Assembly: GCF_000426565.1 (NCBI RefSeq)
Contig: NZ_AUFP01000002.1
Location: 124,001 to 188,000 of the forward strand
Direction of reading: 5' to 3'
Source: Segatella albensis DSM 11370 = JCM 12258
GTDB lineage: Bacteria; Bacteroidota; Bacteroidia; Bacteroidales; Bacteroidaceae
Length of the DNA: 64,000 nt
Below the pieces are notes generated by a model. That model searched no databases. It worked only from the letters and a program-made list of their open reading frames with translations, and was not told where the DNA came from. The translations under genes and the position numbers were made by a program. Every line of letters begins with the position of its first letter. Position 1 is the stretch's first letter. Of this stretch, positions 17,846 through 26,200 are shown piece after piece.

Positions 17846-18167
17846 TAGTATTTTTTTCAGCTTGCTCGTCTGTACTCAAGACAAAGATATCCTCATCATC
17901 GGCTTTCATGAAGTAACGCTCACGAGCGATTTTCTCAATAGCCTTAGGATCTTTCTTGATTTCCAGTAAATTCTTACTGTCTCTCTCGTACTGCTTATTA
18001 TAGAATTCTATCTGATCTTCCAATTCGCTTATCTGCAGTTCATACTGGATACGCTTTCTGAAACTGTTATCATCGAGCACACCCACAACAAGAAGACCCA
18101 CCACAATTGTTATCAAATACTTGTAGTGAGAGATGACTTCCAATATAATATTCAGACGGCTTGCCAT
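17820..18167 (-). CDS. Septum formation initiator, DivIC/FtsB family
   Basis: 115 residues: a short cytoplasmic start, one membrane segment (about 17-33), a coiled coil (about 45-85, LQISELEDQIEFYNKQYERD) and the family motif KAIEKIARERYFM, then an acidic C-terminal tail. This is the layout of FtsB/DivIC, a bitopic division protein that works with FtsL and DivIB/FtsQ at the septum. Promoter at 18188-18195 on the minus strand, interleaved with the dnaX promoter. Confidence 0.88.
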   Translation of the reverse strand: MASRLNIILEVISHYKYLITIVVGLLVVGVLDDNSFRKRIQYELQISELEDQIEFYNKQYERDSKNLLEIKKDPKAIEKIARERYFMKADDEDIFVLSTDEQAEKNTNEDDETIE

Positions 18168-18187
18168 GATTATTTATTATTTGTTTG

Positions 18188-18195
18188 CAAAGATA
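18188..18195 (-). promoter_or_regulatory. Promoter of divIC
   Basis: Minus strand TATCTTTGCAAAC, 21 bases before the ATG at 18167. Confidence 0.6.
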
Positions 18196-18208
18196 ACAAA
18201 AAAATTAT

Positions 18209-18216
18209 TATCTTTG
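18209..18216 (+). promoter_or_regulatory. Promoter of dnaX, fixes the dnaX start
   Basis: TATCTTTGCAAGG, 22 bases before the ATG at 18238. Any start upstream of this motif would lie outside the transcript. Confidence 0.65.
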
Positions 18217-18237
18217 CAAGGCAAAGCAAGAAAAACT

Positions 18238-20064
18238 ATGGAAGAATATATTGTTTCTGCGCGAAAGTATCGTCCTGTAACCTTTGACTCGGTTGTCGGA
18301 CAAGGTGCTCTCACTACAACTCTGAAGAATGCGGTAAAAAGCAGGAAACTGGCTCACGCTTATCTGTTCTGCGGTCCGAGAGGTGTAGGAAAGACTACTT
18401 GTGCGCGTATTTTCGCCAAAGCTATAAACTGTGAACACCCAACAGCAGAGGGTGAGGCTTGCAATGAGTGCGAGAGTTGCAAAGCCTTCAGCGAGGGAAG
18501 ATCTTATAACATCTTTGAACTTGATGCTGCCAGCAACAACTCTGTAGAGAACATCAAGGCGCTGATGGAGCAGACACGCATTCCGCCTCAGGTCGGACGC
18601 TACAAGGTCTTCATCATCGACGAGGTACACATGCTCTCTACAGCGGCTTTCAATGCTTTCCTCAAAACCTTGGAGGAACCGCCTGCTCATGTCATCTTTA
18701 TTCTCGCTACTACCGAGAAGCATAAGATTCTGCCTACGATTCTGAGTCGTTGCCAGATCTATGACTTTGAACGAATGACGGTGCCTAATACGATTGAGCA
18801 TCTGAAGAAGGTGGCCGAGAAGGAAGGGTTCACCTACGAGGAACAGGCTCTTGCTGTCATCGCTGAAAAAGCTGATGGTGGTATGCGTGATGCGCTTAGT
18901 ATCTTTGACCAGGCTGCAAGTTTCTGTCAAGGGAACATCACATATCAGAAGGTTATCGAGGACTTGAATGTTCTCGACTCGGAAAACTATTTCAAGATCA
19001 TTGACCTTGCCTTAGAGAACAAGGTAAGCGACATCATGGTACTCCTAAATGCCATTCTATGCAAAGGTTTCGATGGTGGCAACTTGATAGATGGGCTTGC
19101 TGCTCATGTGCGTAATGTGATGATGGCCAAAGATCCTCAGACTTTACCTTTGTTGGAGGTAAGTGACGAACAGAGAAAGAAATATAAGGCACAGGCTCAG
19201 AAATGTCCTATACCTTTCTTATATAAGTCGCTCAAGATCATGAACGACTGTGACATCAACTATCGTCAGAGTAGCAACAAGCGGCTTTTGGTTGAGCTCA
19301 CTTTGATACAGGTTGCACAGATTACGCAACCTGAAGATCAGGATGTGCCTAATGCGGGGCGTCAGCCCCATAGATTGAAATCCCTGTTTCAGAAATTCGT
19401 AATTGCAAAGCCTAAACCGGCTATACAGGTGGCTGGGGCTGACAAGACTGCTCTGCATGCAACCAGGAGTGCTCAGAAGCAGAATACGAAAACGGTCGCT
19501 ACTACAAAGACCGTTGCTCCTGCTTCGACAGATCATTTGTCTGGGAAGACCAAGAGGACTGCTGATAACATAAAACTCGGTAGCATCGGATTAACTTTCA
19601 ACAATCTTCTGAACCCTAAGAAACAGACTTATGGGAAGTCGAAGAATGATGAGGATTTGGATAATGTCGTGGAGACTCCTCAGATTAGCAAGGGGGAGGC
19701 TCTGAAGTTTACACAGGAGGAACTTGACCTGCAATGGCTCATGATGTGTAAAAGGATGCCTCCAAAGATGATAGGACTGGCTCAGCGCCTTAAGAATTCG
19801 AGTCCTATCATTACGGATTATCCTAACATAGAAGTCGTCGTAGAAAACGAGATTCTTCTTGAACAGATTTTGGGAATAAAGAACAGAATCAGAGCGACCC
19901 TTGCTCAGTATCTGCACAATCCGAACATCCAACTGGATGCTAGATTGGCAAAAGCTGAAGAGGCTAGGAAGATATTGACGAAACGTGAGATTTTCGATGA
20001 GATGAGGGAAAAGAATCCTGCCATCGAGAAGTTACGTAAACTCATGAATTTGGAATTGGCTTAA
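18238..20064 (+). CDS. dnaX: DNA polymerase III subunit tau/gamma
   Basis: 608 residues from the chosen ATG at 18238; the frame is open upstream to 18133 but that extension overlaps the divergent divIC gene and precedes the promoter. MEEYIVSARKYRPVTFDSVVGQ is the standard N terminus. Walker A GPRGVGKTT, four zinc-binding cysteines (CEHP ... CNECESC), DEVHMLS Walker B and the SRC arginine-finger motif are present, i.e. the clamp-loader ATPase (domains I-III, about 1-360). The linker is Ala/Lys/Thr-rich (about 370-480), and the C-terminal region (about 490-608) corresponds to the polymerase-binding part of tau. No slippery A-run suggesting programmed frameshifting to gamma was noticed. Confidence 0.95.
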   Translation: MEEYIVSARKYRPVTFDSVVGQGALTTTLKNAVKSRKLAHAYLFCGPRGVGKTTCARIFAKAINCEHPTAEGEACNECESCKAFSEGRSYNIFELDAASNNSVENIKALMEQTRIPPQVGRYKVFIIDEVHMLSTAAFNAFLKTLEEPPAHVIFILATTEKHKILPTILSRCQIYDFERMTVPNTIEHLKKVAEKEGFTYEEQALAVIAEKADGGMRDALSIFDQAASFCQGNITYQKVIEDLNVLDSENYFKIIDLALENKVSDIMVLLNAILCKGFDGGNLIDGLAAHVRNVMMAKDPQTLPLLEVSDEQRKKYKAQAQKCPIPFLYKSLKIMNDCDINYRQSSNKRLLVELTLIQVAQITQPEDQDVPNAGRQPHRLKSLFQKFVIAKPKPAIQVAGADKTALHATRSAQKQNTKTVATTKTVAPASTDHLSGKTKRTADNIKLGSIGLTFNNLLNPKKQTYGKSKNDEDLDNVVETPQISKGEALKFTQEELDLQWLMMCKRMPPKMIGLAQRLKNSSPIITDYPNIEVVVENEILLEQILGIKNRIRATLAQYLHNPNIQLDARLAKAEEARKILTKREIFDEMREKNPAIEKLRKLMNLELA

Positions 20065-20228
20065 TTGTCAATTCCTTATTTTTTATTGACATCAGGTCGA
20101 CTCTTACGTTTATCATGAACAAGATGGCTTGCACCATTCTTTAAAAAGTCACCAACTGGTAAGGCGATGATGTTTTGTCTTCTAATTATATATAATTTTC
20201 GTCAACAACGCATATTGCAAAATGATTT
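20065..20228. other. Intergenic region with an orphan C-terminus-like reading
   Basis: Between the convergent dnaX and outer-membrane barrel genes. The minus strand has a 41-codon open stretch without any ATG (20076-20201) that reads like a protein end (ALPVGDFLKNGASHLVHDKR). It could be the remnant of a deleted gene or chance. No clear terminator: the TGTCAAT/ATTGACA pair near 20066-20090 encloses a T run instead of preceding one. Confidence 0.3.
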
Positions 20229-22295
20229 CTACTTACGGAATCTTGATGTGTTTACATTATCGCTCTTCTTTGCCTTATATCCACCGAACTTGACAGTTAA
20301 AGAGACACCAACCTCACGATAGCAACTGAAGTCCATATTCATGTATTGTCCTTTATAATCAATTCGAGGATTGATAGAAGAAGTCTCAAACAAGTCATTA
20401 CAAAAGACATGCAACACGGCTTGTTTTTTCCAAAATTGCCAACGAAGTCCAAGGTCTAATTTTCCAGAACCCGGTAAATCGTAAATTGCTTGATGGGCTT
20501 TGCTGCGTATCATTCCGTCAACTGTTAGTGACAAATCGGGATTAGTACCTAGTGTGATAACATTACTCATTTGGACCATTCCATATATTATGGCTCGATT
20601 AAACGGTATATCATAAAAGTCATCACATTTCTCATGCATCCAAACCCCTGTTAATGTCAATCGGGAGTCTAACCATGAACCGAACTTATGAGGAAAGACT
20701 GCCTGCGTGAAGGCCTGTTGCTGGTAATTAAGATTCACATACTTAAAAACAGTAGCCAAACGGTCTGGACGCTGATAAGGTGTCTGTATGAAATAGTCGT
20801 CAACATAGTTGAATCCTGCCACAAGATGATACTTGTTTTTCAGTACCCATACTATATTTGTTTGATATGATTTGGCGGGTTTAAGATATGGGTTACCTGT
20901 AATTTCATCATACCCACCATTACTGTATACCGTAAAATTATTCATTGTCCAATATTCTGGATAAGTCCGGTCTGTTGAGAAGCTTAGCACCCATATATTG
21001 CTTGGGGTGTGAACGTATGTCAAGTTCAGTGTGGGATATATGTTCCATTGATGCCATTGCGGTGAATGATAGTATTCCGCTGCTAAGGACGCATCTAATA
21101 TGAACTTGTTATTCCAATTCTTTCCTAATCCAATATAAGTGTTGGCTATATCTTCTTTTTGGCGAATGTAACTGGTTTCTGACAGATTCTGGTACAATTG
21201 TAAACTGTGGTTGATAGACTGTTTGTACCAAACTCCGTAATTCAAATTCCAATTATCTTTTAATTGATGTTCCTGGGATAAGTAATAACGCCACACATTT
21301 ACACGCTGGTCGTTGTCAGCGAGAAAGTTAAGATATCCCGTAGGTGTAACACTTTGCAAATTTTGTTTCTCTGGGTCGTGATAATAGGTAGCTTCAGCAC
21401 CTGCTTTCATGCCGAATGGCGTTTGATAGTCTAATTTGATATTGTGCAGCCATGTACGTCGTGTGGAAAAAGTTCTGCCGACAATATCCCCAGTATAGTC
21501 ACTATAGATGTCACGATTGCTGTAATTTGCCTGATATGCCAGTGACAAGTTATGATTTTTTGCAAATTCATATTCAGTGCTTATGCGGTATTCATGCCCA
21601 AATTGCTTGACAAATATAGTTTGATGATCTTTAATCTCATGCATTGTCCTATCATTGAGGCTATGACGGGAATCTTCATTAGTAACCTTAAACGTTTTGC
21701 CATGACTATGTAGATACATTGCATCCAAAGTGAACTTACCGGTGTGGTAAAGGAAGGATGCACGCTCGCCGAACATTGCATGATGATTCTGATTATAGGC
21801 TACATTAAATTCACCTTGCAAAGGTACTTCTGATTGCGCGCCATTTTTCAGTCGTATGTTTATCAATGCACCGCGAACCTGCGATTTTGCTGGAGCAGAA
21901 TACATCACATCAGCTTTTTCGAGCCGGCTGACTGGTATACTCTTTAACAGCTGATTCATCTGATCTGAAGTCAAAGACATGACTTTTCCATTCAAAGATA
22001 TAGTCACACTTCGATTTGCCAACTGATATTCGCCGTTTTTCTCCGTAATTCCCGGAAGTTCTTTGATTGCATCAAATACATTATCTACACCTTTCTTCTC
22101 GATTATGCGAGGCAAATCATAGGTTATAGCACTTCCATGAACAACAGCCAATGGCCTCTCGCCTTTCACCATTACTTCAGGAAGAGTTCTCACAATGCTA
22201 TCAATAGATAGGGAGTCTAATGAATTTTGAGCCGATGCTTGGTGAAAATACAAAGGCATTATCAGAACTGCAGGCAAAAATACATTTCTTTTCAT
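20229..22295 (-). CDS. Outer-membrane beta-barrel receptor-like protein (OMP_b-brl_3 type)
   Basis: 688 residues. A signal peptide (about 1-22, ending ASAQ) is followed by a TonB-plug-like domain (about 35-150: PEVMVKGERPL, DAIKELPGI, RLEKADVMYS) and then a long series of amphipathic beta strands to the C terminus, where an aromatic-rich end (FSCYREVGVSLTVKFGGY) closes the barrel. There is no CarboxypepD_reg-like N-terminal domain. The family is annotated as outer-membrane beta-barrel / TonB-dependent receptor; substrate unknown. Its ATG overlaps the stop of the XRE regulator by four bases (22292-22295), so the two are translationally coupled. Confidence 0.85.
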   Translation of the reverse strand: MKRNVFLPAVLIMPLYFHQASAQNSLDSLSIDSIVRTLPEVMVKGERPLAVVHGSAITYDLPRIIEKKGVDNVFDAIKELPGITEKNGEYQLANRSVTISLNGKVMSLTSDQMNQLLKSIPVSRLEKADVMYSAPAKSQVRGALINIRLKNGAQSEVPLQGEFNVAYNQNHHAMFGERASFLYHTGKFTLDAMYLHSHGKTFKVTNEDSRHSLNDRTMHEIKDHQTIFVKQFGHEYRISTEYEFAKNHNLSLAYQANYSNRDIYSDYTGDIVGRTFSTRRTWLHNIKLDYQTPFGMKAGAEATYYHDPEKQNLQSVTPTGYLNFLADNDQRVNVWRYYLSQEHQLKDNWNLNYGVWYKQSINHSLQLYQNLSETSYIRQKEDIANTYIGLGKNWNNKFILDASLAAEYYHSPQWHQWNIYPTLNLTYVHTPSNIWVLSFSTDRTYPEYWTMNNFTVYSNGGYDEITGNPYLKPAKSYQTNIVWVLKNKYHLVAGFNYVDDYFIQTPYQRPDRLATVFKYVNLNYQQQAFTQAVFPHKFGSWLDSRLTLTGVWMHEKCDDFYDIPFNRAIIYGMVQMSNVITLGTNPDLSLTVDGMIRSKAHQAIYDLPGSGKLDLGLRWQFWKKQAVLHVFCNDLFETSSINPRIDYKGQYMNMDFSCYREVGVSLTVKFGGYKAKKSDNVNTSRFRK

Positions 22296-22501
22296 AAATT
22301 ATCTGCTTTATATTCTAAAATATCCCCGGGGGTGCAGTCCAACGCCTTACAAATAGCATCAAGGGTGACAAACCTGATTGCCTTTGCCTTCCCTGTTTTT
22401 AATATCGAAAGGTTTGCAGTTGTAATGCCAACTATACTTGATAATTCATTCAATGAAATTTTCCGTTTAGCCATCATGACATCTAAATTTACTATAATCA
22501 T
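22292..22501 (-). CDS. XRE/Cro-type helix-turn-helix regulator (YozG-like)
   Basis: 69 residues, almost entirely one HTH_3-like domain: MAKRKISLNELSSIVGITTANLSILKTGKAKAIRFVTLDAICKALDCTPGDILEY. This short form (YozG/YgzD-like) normally follows a DUF2975 membrane-protein gene and controls its own operon. Here the DUF2975 gene directly upstream (22513-22815) is truncated, while the regulator is intact and coupled to the outer-membrane barrel gene. The internal Met at residue 9 or 10 is an alternative start that would remove only non-conserved residues. Confidence 0.88.
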   Translation of the reverse strand: MIIVNLDVMMAKRKISLNELSSIVGITTANLSILKTGKAKAIRFVTLDAICKALDCTPGDILEYKADNL

Positions 22502-22512
22502 ATGGATAACAT

Positions 22513-22815
22513 TTATATAATTAGTTCATTTTCTTCTGTGATACTTACAGCTACTTCATACATGAGTGTCATTATGAGAAATAACAATGGAGAAATTATC
22601 ATCTCACTACCGAACTGTATTTCTCTCAGGCCGAAAAGTATATTAATGTTCAAAGAGAAAAATTTAAAGAAGAAATCTGCGATAGTTATACCCCATAAGA
22701 GTTTTGTATTCTGGCGGTTGAATAATCTTTTTATATCCAATTTGCCAAGACTGGTAATTATAAACTTTGAAGAAAGGAATATTAGAATTATCGTGGAAAA
22801 CGAATAACATAACAT
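22513..22815 (-). pseudogene. Truncated DUF2975 membrane-protein gene
   Basis: 100 codons remain. The segment (FIITSLGKLDIKRLFNRQNTKLLWGI ... LLFLIMTLMYEVAVSITEENELII) resembles the last two thirds of DUF2975 proteins: the conserved N-x-x-x-L motif after the second helix and the ending '...EENELxI'. Full-length members are about 160 residues with four helices; the first helix and following loop are missing. An in-frame stop lies two codons upstream of the first ATG, and the dispersed repeat begins about 40 bases upstream, so the 5' part was probably lost by a rearrangement at the repeat. The position directly before a YozG-like regulator supports the assignment. The 22502-22807 plus-strand frame over the same bases is rejected. 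Confidence 0.6.
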
Positions 22816-22854
22816 ATCTTAACCAAGTGGCTAAATATATAACTTCTTTTAATA

Positions 22855-23208
22855 CAACTGTTAACGGGAAAAGTTCTATATTTTTTCTTCATCTAGCGAA
22901 TATATGGGCTCAAAAGGATGAAATAACAGTCTTCAAAAGCTTGTTTTCCAACCTTTAGCTATTGCGTCAACTTACGAAGTTAACTGCGTTAGCCGATGAA
23001 GTTAACTTCATCAGCCGTTGTGAATAGGTATATAGCCTCGCGCAGTTAACTGAATATGCCGAAATTTCTGGTATATATCGACAATAGAAATCGGCATAAC
23101 TTTACAACCACCTGATTATCAAGCGATTACATCCTGCTTATATTTTAATTATTCGTAATCACCTTCTTTTAAATTTAGAATTTACGAATTATAAGCACCT
23201 TTTTGCAG
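22855..23208 (+). repeat. Dispersed intergenic repeat, copy A (about 354 bp)
   Basis: Imperfect copy of the sequence at 44757-45104 in opposite orientation. Matching landmarks in order: AACTGTTAA, CATCTAGCG (22890-22898), CTCAAAAGGATGAA, GTTAAC palindromes (GATGAAGTTAACTTCATC at 22995-23012 is perfect), GAATAGGTATATAGCCT (23022-23038, 16 of 17 identical), AGTTAACTGAATATGCCGA (23044-23062, 18 of 19), and a closing block at 23178-23208 (28 of 31). No coding frame. No target-site duplication was recognised. Confidence 0.75.
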
Positions 23209-23496
23209 TTGGGCATTAAGAAAATAAAATATTTGTTAACGTTATGATGCACATCTATCCCAATTAAAGAATAGCCTTTAAAATAAATACAGCATACAAT
23301 CCTACAATCTCCTTTGGTAGTTTGCAATTTACATATAAAGTTTAATGAAGCTTTTCTTTGAAGTAGACAACATCGGTTCTGTTATCTCAATATCCTTTAT
23401 AACTAATTTATATTTCCTAAGAATAGAGTTTCTGACGATGTAGGGCATGAGTTTAACCACAAAAACTATAATTTATAACGATAGATTAGATTTGAA
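23209..23496. other. AT-rich intergenic region, one doubtful small ORF
   Basis: Between copy A of the repeat and the asnA terminator. On the minus strand 23329-23448 encodes a 39-residue frame (MPYIVRNSILRKYKLVIKDIEI...). It is basic and compositionally protein-like, but lacks a recognised promoter or family, so I do not call it a gene. Nothing else seen. Confidence 0.3.
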
Positions 23497-23531
23497 ATAA
23501 AAAGACCGTTACTCACATATAAGTAACGGTC
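23497..23531 (-). terminator. Intrinsic terminator of asnA
   Basis: Perfect 10-bp stem GACCGTTACT/AGTAACGGTC (23504-23513 and 23522-23531); on the minus strand it is followed by a T-rich run. A T run also follows on the plus strand. Confidence 0.8.
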
Positions 23532-23574
23532 AAATACTTTTTTGTCTTGTTTCGCAAATTCAACGAGCAACAGA

Positions 23575-24612
23575 TTAAATCAAAGGCATACCAGCCTCTT
23601 CGCATTCTTTACGCATCTCGTCTGACCAGATACTTGCCTGAATTTCACCGATATGCGCTTTATGAAGCATTACCATGCAGAGTCGGCTCTGGCCTATACC
23701 ACCACCAATACTCAATGGTAACTTATCCTCAAGGAGTCGCTTATGGAAATAAAGACTTTCACGTTCTTCCTTACCCTCTATCTTCAACTGACGAAGCAGA
23801 CTTTCCTTGTCAACACGAATACCCATAGAACTCAATTCGAAAGAGCGACCTAAAACAGGATACCAAATCAGAATATCACCATTCAAACCGGCTTTACCAT
23901 TCTCGGAAACAGTACTCCAGTCATCGTAATCAGGAGCTCGGCCGTCATGCTTCTTACCATCGCTCAACTTGCCACCGATACCTTCTACGAAGACAGCACC
24001 GTATTTCTGACAAATGGCATCCTCACGCTCCTTCGGAGTCAGATCCGGATACATATCCAATAGATCCTGAGCATGTACGAAATGAATCTCCTCCGGCAAG
24101 AAAGGTTTGATCTGTGGATAGGTCTCACAAGTAAGATATTCAGTTCTGCGAATAGCAGCATAAATTCTACGAACGATATTCTCCAAATAATGAATCGTAC
24201 GGTCCTTGCTGGTTATCACGGCCTCCCAGTCCCATTGATCGACATAGAGGGAATGAAGGTTATCCAACTCTTCGTCAGCACGAATCGCATTCATATCTGT
24301 ATAGATACCATACCCAGGCTCTATCTCATACTCTGCCAAGGTCAATCTCTTCCATTTGGCAAGAGAATGTACGACCTCAGCCTGCGCTTCACCAAGATCT
24401 TTAATAGGGAAAGTCACAGGGCGCTCTACGCCATTCAAATCATCATTGATACCCAATCCCTTGAGTACAAAAAGTGGAGCTGTAACACGACGAAGTCTTA
24501 ATTCTGTAGAAAGGTTCTGCTGAAAGAATTCCTTAATTAATTTAATACCCTGCTCAGTCTGACGCATATCAAGTAAGGCCTTATAACCGACAGGTTTTAT
24601 CAATTTACTCAT
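23575..24612 (-). CDS. asnA: Aspartate-ammonia ligase (asparagine synthetase A)
   Basis: 345 residues, the usual AsnA length. The fold is related to class II aminoacyl-tRNA synthetases: LRLRRVTAPLFV near the N terminus, DQWDWEAVI, and the ATP-site motif GGGIGQSRLCMVML near the C terminus. It makes asparagine from aspartate and ammonia with ATP to AMP. Single-gene unit with its own promoter (24645-24652) and terminator. Confidence 0.96.
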   Translation of the reverse strand: MSKLIKPVGYKALLDMRQTEQGIKLIKEFFQQNLSTELRLRRVTAPLFVLKGLGINDDLNGVERPVTFPIKDLGEAQAEVVHSLAKWKRLTLAEYEIEPGYGIYTDMNAIRADEELDNLHSLYVDQWDWEAVITSKDRTIHYLENIVRRIYAAIRRTEYLTCETYPQIKPFLPEEIHFVHAQDLLDMYPDLTPKEREDAICQKYGAVFVEGIGGKLSDGKKHDGRAPDYDDWSTVSENGKAGLNGDILIWYPVLGRSFELSSMGIRVDKESLLRQLKIEGKEERESLYFHKRLLEDKLPLSIGGGIGQSRLCMVMLHKAHIGEIQASIWSDEMRKECEEAGMPLI

Positions 24613-24644
24613 ATGTTTGTATCATTAATTATCATTTTTCGCCA

Positions 24645-24652
24645 CAAAGATA
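24645..24652 (-). promoter_or_regulatory. Promoter of asnA
   Basis: Minus strand TATCTTTG, 33 bases before the ATG at 24612. Confidence 0.55.
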
Positions 24653-24794
24653 CACATTAATTATTAAACTGCAAGAGATTTTACCGTTATTTCTACAAAA
24701 TGAAAGAAAACTTTTCTGTTTTGTAACTTTCTGCGATTATAATAACATATTATTAAATATTGTATAAGGATTTGCTAGAATCAAGAAAATTCTG

Positions 24795-24802
24795 TATATT
24801 TG
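24795..24802 (+). promoter_or_regulatory. Promoter of tRNA-Arg
   Basis: TATATTTG with TTG at 24772-24774 (20-base spacer), about 19 bases before the mature tRNA 5' end. The closely spaced pepT gene may share this transcript. Confidence 0.6.
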
Positions 24803-24820
24803 CACTCATGAATAAATCAA

Positions 24821-24894
24821 GGCTTCGTAGCTTAGCTGAATAGAGCGTCAGATTCCGGTTCTGAAGGTCATGGGTTTGAATCCCATCGAAGTCA
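24821..24894 (+). tRNA. tRNA-Arg, anticodon CCG
   Basis: 74 bases fold as a full cloverleaf: acceptor GGCTTCG/CGAAGTC (one G-T pair), D arm, anticodon stem TCAGA/TCTGA around loop TTCCGGT giving anticodon CCG (reads CGG), five-base variable region, and T arm ATGGG-TTTGAAT-CCCAT. Discriminator base A; the CCA end is not encoded. Confidence 0.95.
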
Positions 24895-24925
24895 CCCTTT
24901 ACATATCATTAATAATTATAATAAT

Positions 24926-26149
24926 ATGGATCTTACCGAAAGGTTTATTAATTACACACAATTTGACACTCAATCGAGTGAAGACTCTGATAGTGTCCCG
25001 AGTACGGCGAAACAACTGGAGTTCGCCAAGTATCTAAAGAAAGAACTTGAAGATGAAGGGCTCAAGGATGTCGAGATGGACGAGATGGGCTACATCTATG
25101 CCACTCTCGAAGGCAATACTAAGAAAAAAACACCTACCATCGGTTTTATTTCACACTATGACACTAGTCCTGATGCCAGTGGTAAGGATATCAAACCACG
25201 TATCATTCGCAACTACGACGGTAATGATATAGAATTGTCTCCTGGTATCATTTCATCTACCAAGAAATTCCCTGAACTTTTAGCACATAAAGGAGAGGAT
25301 TTGATTGTTACTGATGGTACTACTCTTCTTGGTGCTGACGATAAAGCTGGTATTGCGGAAATCGTTCAGGCTATGTGCTATCTCCGTGACCATAACGAGA
25401 TTAAACATGGTGATATTCGCGTTGGTTTCAACCCTGACGAGGAAATCGGTATGGGTGCTCATCATTTTGATGTAGAGAAATTCGGATGCGAATGGGCTTA
25501 CACCATTGATGGTGGTGACCTCGGAGACTTAGAATATGAAAATTTCAATGCCGCTGGTGCTAAAATACATATCAAAGGTGTCTCTGTTCACACTGGATAT
25601 GCTAAGGGTAAAATGATTAACGCTAATCGTTTGGCCTGTGAGTTCAATAGCCATATTCCTGATACGGATATTCCTGAAACGACTGAGGGATATCAGGGAT
25701 TCTATCATCTCTTGAGTATTGACAGTCATACCGAAGGGGCTACTCTTTCATATATCATCCGTGACCATGATCGCGATAAATTCGAAGACCGCAAGGACTT
25801 TATCGAGAAGATTGCAAAGGAGATGAACGACAAGTATGGTGAGGGTACTGTCACTGTGGATATGAAGGATCAATATTATAATATGAAGGAAAAGATTGAT
25901 CCTAATATGCATGTCATCGACATTGTCGTGAAAGCTATGCAGGAGACGGGTGTGGCACCTAAGGTAGAACCTATCCGTGGTGGAACAGATGGTGCTCAGT
26001 TGAGTTTCCGTGGTTTACCTTGCCCTAATATCTTTGCGGGTGGCGTAAACTTCCATGGCCCTTATGAGTTTGTCAGCATCCAAGTAATGGAAAAGGCTGT
26101 AAGCACTATCGTCAAGATTTGTGAACTTACTGCTGAATATAATGACTAA
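24926..26149 (+). CDS. pepT: Peptidase T (tripeptide aminopeptidase)
   Basis: 407 residues, M20B metallopeptidase. Metal-site motifs are [14 protein letters not shown] (His and the catalytic Asp), GADDKAG (bridging Asp), [14 protein letters not shown] (catalytic Glu-Glu), YTIDGGDLG and, near the C terminus, NFHGPYEFV. The lid/dimerisation domain lies between about 205 and 310. It releases the N-terminal residue of tripeptides in the cytoplasm. It starts 32 bases after tRNA-Arg and ends in a terminator shared with the convergent antiporter gene. Confidence 0.96.
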   Translation: MDLTERFINYTQFDTQSSEDSDSVPSTAKQLEFAKYLKKELEDEGLKDVEMDEMGYIYATLEGNTKKKTPTIGFISHYDTSPDASGKDIKPRIIRNYDGNDIELSPGIISSTKKFPELLAHKGEDLIVTDGTTLLGADDKAGIAEIVQAMCYLRDHNEIKHGDIRVGFNPDEEIGMGAHHFDVEKFGCEWAYTIDGGDLGDLEYENFNAAGAKIHIKGVSVHTGYAKGKMINANRLACEFNSHIPDTDIPETTEGYQGFYHLLSIDSHTEGATLSYIIRDHDRDKFEDRKDFIEKIAKEMNDKYGEGTVTVDMKDQYYNMKEKIDPNMHVIDIVVKAMQETGVAPKVEPIRGGTDGAQLSFRGLPCPNIFAGGVNFHGPYEFVSIQVMEKAVSTIVKICELTAEYND

Positions 26150-26172
26150 TTCGTATAAAACGAAATAAGAAG

Positions 26173-26200
26173 AAGGCTTTGATCAACCGATCAAAGCCTT
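26173..26200. terminator. Bidirectional terminator between pepT and the antiporter
   Basis: Perfect 12-bp stem AAGGCTTTGATC/GATCAAAGCCTT with loop AACC. The antiporter stop codon (26183-26185) lies within the stem, so both convergent genes appear to use the same hairpin. Confidence 0.75.

Noticed and set aside
18133-18237. 35-codon N-terminal extension of dnaX
   Set aside because: It precedes the TATCTTTG promoter at 18209-18216 and overlaps divIC; MEEYIVSARKYRPVTF at 18238 is the conserved start.
22502-22807. 101-codon plus-strand frame
   Set aside because: It lies opposite the DUF2975 remnant, whose helices and C-terminal motif match a known family next to its usual HTH partner.
23329-23448. 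39-residue minus-strand ORF
   Set aside because: No promoter or family, in an AT-rich gap behind the asnA terminator; too weak to call.
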